A stretch of 64,000 nucleotides of DNA, taken from assembly GCF_003112435.1 (NCBI RefSeq), contig NZ_BDOQ01000002.1, forward strand, positions 186,001-250,000, in the 5' to 3' direction. Both the position numbers and the translations under genes were made by a program. The DNA is from Novimethylophilus kurashikiensis (GTDB lineage: Bacteria; Pseudomonadota; Gammaproteobacteria; Burkholderiales; Methylophilaceae). Below are positions 61,488 to 64,000 of the stretch, piece after piece. A model generated the notes under the pieces. It saw only the letters and a list, made by a program, of their open reading frames with translations. It was not told the DNA's origin and did not search any database. Every line of letters starts with the position of its first letter. The first letter of the stretch is position 1.

Positions 61488-63176
61488 TTAAGCGTCTTCT
61501 TTGATGATGATCAGGGTACGGCCCGGTACCAGCGCACGCTTGCCATTCAGGTTGTTCCAGCGTTGGAGGTCGCTGGTTTCAACCTTGAACTTCTTGGCGA
61601 TGCTGGCGAGGGTTTCTCCGCGTTTGACCGTGTAATGCGATTTTGATTTCGCTGCAGCAACCTTGATCGGTTTTCCAGAGGCTTTTTGAGCCTTCTCGGC
61701 TTTGGCCGTCATGGACTTTTCGGCCTGCTTGTCGCCACGCTTGACCACGGTCGTCACGGCCAGCATCTGGCCGTTTTTCAGCTTGCTGCCGGCGTTGAGA
61801 TGGTTCATCGCCATCAGCTGTTTAGGATTCATCCCGAAGCGTTTGGCGATGCCCGGGATACTGTCACCCTTATGGACGGTGTATTTCGTCGTTTTGATGG
61901 CGGGGGCATCAGGCTCGACTGAGGGTGCGTTCTCTACCAGGGTGAGCTGCGCATCGGGATCGATATCGCCTTTGGCAGGTACCAGCAGCGCCTGGTTAGG
62001 CTTGAGGCGGCCCTTCGCGGGCAAATCGTTGACGTCCCGCAGTTCGGCCACGCTGATGCCGAACTTGTTGGCGATGGCTTCGATGCGCTCGCCGCGTTTC
62101 GTCTCGTAGGTCTGCCAACTCACCAAGGGTTTGTTGTAGTTGGCGAGATTGGTTTCGAACTCCTGGTCCTTGCCCACTGGCAGCAGGATTTCCTGCGACG
62201 GACCTTTGCTGGCCAGGATGGGGCGGTTGGACGCCGGATTGAGCGAGGTGAACTCTTCTACCGACACGCCGGCCAACTTTGCAGCGAGGTTGACGTCGAT
62301 CTTGGCCGGTGCCGTAACCTTCGTGAAATAAGGCTGGTCGGGGATGGACTGGATGTTAAGCCCGTACTGTTCCGGATTGTCGACGATGTTCTTGACGGCT
62401 TGCAGCTTGGGAACGTAGTTCCGGGTTTCCGGCGGCAGCGGCAGGCTTTGGTAATCGGTCGGCAAACCTTTGCGGCGGTTGTATTCGATGGCGCGTTGCA
62501 CTGTGCCTTCGCCGGCGTTGTAGGCCGCCAAGGCGAGTTCCCACGTGCCGAACATGACATGCAGCTTTTCCAGGTAGTTCAACGCGGCATTGGTGGCGGC
62601 GGTGACGTCGCGGCGATTGTCGGTCCACCAGTTCTGCTTGAGCCCGAAGTTCTTGCCGGTGGACGGCACGAATTGCCAGATGCCCGAGGCCTTGCTGGTG
62701 GAGTAGGCCACCGGATTGAAGGCACTTTCGACCATGGGCAACAAGGCCACTTCGGTCGGCATGCCGCGCTTTTGCACTTCTTCCACAACATGGAACAGGT
62801 AGCGCTTGCTGCGGGCAATCATGCGTTTGACGTAATCCGGCCGTGCTGCATACCAGGATTCGTGCACGGAAGTGTAGGGCGAGTTGAGCGTCTGCATGCC
62901 GTATCCGTTGCGGATGCGCTGCCACAAATCGCCGCTGCTGGCCTGGTCGGCATCCGGCGCATTACGCAGCATCAGGTCCATTTGCAGGCCGTCGTCGCTG
63001 TAGGTGCTCAGGTTGGGGCCAATGTTCTCGCTGGCCGTTTGACTGACCTGGGGAGTATTGCTGTTATCGTCTGAGGAGTTGCTTGAAGAGGCCGGATCGG
63101 CATCCGCCATAGCGACGGCGCTGGATGCGAACAATGCGAGGAAAAGCAGGTTGGATAACGGGCTTTTAATCATCAT
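61488..63176 (-). CDS. mltD: Membrane-bound lytic murein transglycosylase D with three LysM domains
   Basis: About 562 residues from the double ATG at 63176. Signal peptide (about 1-23) and Ser/Asn-rich linker, then an SLT domain with the catalytic Glu (about 150) in MVESAFNP and the ASGIWQFVPSTG motif. Three LysM modules follow (about 330-375, 415-460 and 505-552), each starting like YTVHKGDS or YTVKRGET. It cleaves peptidoglycan to anhydro-muropeptides. It lies between gloB and the ABC binding protein. Confidence 0.95.
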   Translation of the reverse strand: MMIKSPLSNLLFLALFASSAVAMADADPASSSNSSDDNSNTPQVSQTASENIGPNLSTYSDDGLQMDLMLRNAPDADQASSGDLWQRIRNGYGMQTLNSPYTSVHESWYAARPDYVKRMIARSKRYLFHVVEEVQKRGMPTEVALLPMVESAFNPVAYSTSKASGIWQFVPSTGKNFGLKQNWWTDNRRDVTAATNAALNYLEKLHVMFGTWELALAAYNAGEGTVQRAIEYNRRKGLPTDYQSLPLPPETRNYVPKLQAVKNIVDNPEQYGLNIQSIPDQPYFTKVTAPAKIDVNLAAKLAGVSVEEFTSLNPASNRPILASKGPSQEILLPVGKDQEFETNLANYNKPLVSWQTYETKRGERIEAIANKFGISVAELRDVNDLPAKGRLKPNQALLVPAKGDIDPDAQLTLVENAPSVEPDAPAIKTTKYTVHKGDSIPGIAKRFGMNPKQLMAMNHLNAGSKLKNGQMLAVTTVVKRGDKQAEKSMTAKAEKAQKASGKPIKVAAAKSKSHYTVKRGETLASIAKKFKVETSDLQRWNNLNGKRALVPGRTLIIIKEDA

Positions 63177-63270
63177 TCGTAGGGCCGGTGAAGAAACTCG
63201 GCGCAGTTTACCGGCCGAGCTCAGTCCCGTCAAGGCGAAAGGATGACCCTGTTTTTATATATCCACTTGA

Positions 63271-64000
63271 TTAATAATTGTTTTTAAGTGTCCTGATGGC
63301 GCTGAATATTTCCGCGGCGGTATTGGTCGCGAACCCATGTTCTTGCGCTGCCTTACGAATGGCTGGGGTATGGCAGCGCAAGAAGGGATTAGTTGCTTTT
63401 TCTACGGCGATGGTGGACGGCAGGGTGGGATTGCCTTGGTCGCGCTGCAGCTGATCGCTGGTCACTCGGCGCATGAGTTCGGCATTGTCCGGGTCGATCA
63501 GGCGGGCGAAACGCTCGTTGGCCAATGTGTATTCATGGGTGCAATAGACCTGGGTTTCGTCAGGTAGCGCAGCGAGTTTTTGCAGGGATCGGTAGAGGTC
63601 TTCGGTATTACCGTCGAAGATGCGGCCGCAGCCGCAGCCGAACAGCGTGTCGCCACAGAAAAGGGAATTTCCGCCATAATACGCCACGTGTTTAGAGGTG
63701 TGGCCGGGTACGTCCAGCACGCGGAAATCCACGGGTAGATGAGGCAAGGTAACAACATCGCCTTCGCCTACGCCCTCGAATGAAAACGCTAGGTTTTCAT
63801 GGCGAGGCGCATATACGGGAACCTGCGAGTGCCGAAGCAACTCTGGAACGCCGACTACATGGTCATCGTGGCGATGTGTAATCAGGATCGCTGAGAGGAC
63901 TAGTCGGTGTTGGCGGAGGTAATCCTGCACCGGTGCAGCATCTCCGGGATCGACGACTGCTGCATGGTTTCCATGCGTGATCAACCAGATGTAATTGTCG
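63271..64000 (-). CDS. gloB: Hydroxyacylglutathione hydrolase GloB (5' end beyond window)
   Basis: 243 residues are visible; the frame continues to the last base with DNYIWLITHG, which is the GloB N-terminus, so only about 10-15 residues are missing. Metallo-beta-lactamase fold with THRHDDHVVG, PGHTSKHV, FCGDTLF and the C-terminal glutathione-binding part (CTHEYT, NPFLRCHTP). It hydrolyses S-lactoylglutathione in methylglyoxal detoxification. The variant THRHDDH replaces the usual THHHxDH; Arg stands in for the second His, which is not a metal ligand. Confidence 0.95.
   Translation of the reverse strand, partial: DNYIWLITHGNHAAVVDPGDAAPVQDYLRQHRLVLSAILITHRHDDHVVGVPELLRHSQVPVYAPRHENLAFSFEGVGEGDVVTLPHLPVDFRVLDVPGHTSKHVAYYGGNSLFCGDTLFGCGCGRIFDGNTEDLYRSLQKLAALPDETQVYCTHEYTLANERFARLIDPDNAELMRRVTSDQLQRDQGNPTLPSTIAVEKATNPFLRCHTPAIRKAAQEHGFATNTAAEIFSAIRTLKNNY

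Overview
The window looks like a chromosomal segment of a Betaproteobacterium, most likely Nitrosomonadales of the Gallionellaceae/Sulfuricellaceae type. This is inferred from the bamB-der, rluD-pgeF and gloB-mltD neighbourhoods and from a large porin/multiheme-cytochrome locus resembling clusters described in neutrophilic iron oxidisers. No rRNA or species marker is present, so the assignment is an inference.

Layout. 1-14868 is mostly housekeeping: bamB (5' truncated), der, an HDOD protein and a GGDEF/EAL protein, a three-gene ovothiol/redox operon (ovoA, ovoB-like lyase, msrB), bamD divergent from rluD-pgeF, a ZIP transporter, rimO and tRNA-Val(CAC). 14869-25440 is a tRNA-associated genomic island. 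It carries an alpha/beta hydrolase, a SnoaL-like protein, a tripartite RND efflux system with a TetR regulator, a DUF1330-like protein and an MFS exporter. It is bounded by tRNA-Val and a second tRNA-Val-derived sequence; ATTAGACA repeats lie just inside both ends and no integrase remains.

25834-48609 is the most unusual part. A multi-PAS GGDEF/EAL protein with a FixL-like PAS is followed by an apparent extracellular electron transfer locus. Its parts are a membrane-anchored ferredoxin/flavoprotein with a permuted domain order, a b-type-cytochrome-like membrane protein, a 27-heme cytochrome, a giant cytochrome with about 76 possible haem sites, and an outer-membrane porin. Two nucleotides after the porin comes a complete ccmABCDEFGHI operon, then a small triheme cytochrome. 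Two near-consensus sigma-54 promoters sit in front of the b-type protein and the giant cytochrome. The second has two GTCTC-N6-GAGAC palindromes upstream at enhancer-like distances. I infer an electron path between a cytoplasmic or inner-membrane redox module, periplasmic hemes, the porin conduit and a cell-surface heme polymer, with haem attachment machinery made from the same locus.

48626-64000 holds a partner-switching module (SpoIIE-type phosphatase with CHASE2, STAS antagonist, HATPase kinase), a glutaminase with a likely sigma-54 promoter and NtrC-like site, a FecR/OmpA/TolC set, and a leftward block gloB (5' truncated), mltD, peptide-type ABC binding protein and two permeases, fabI and cheR.
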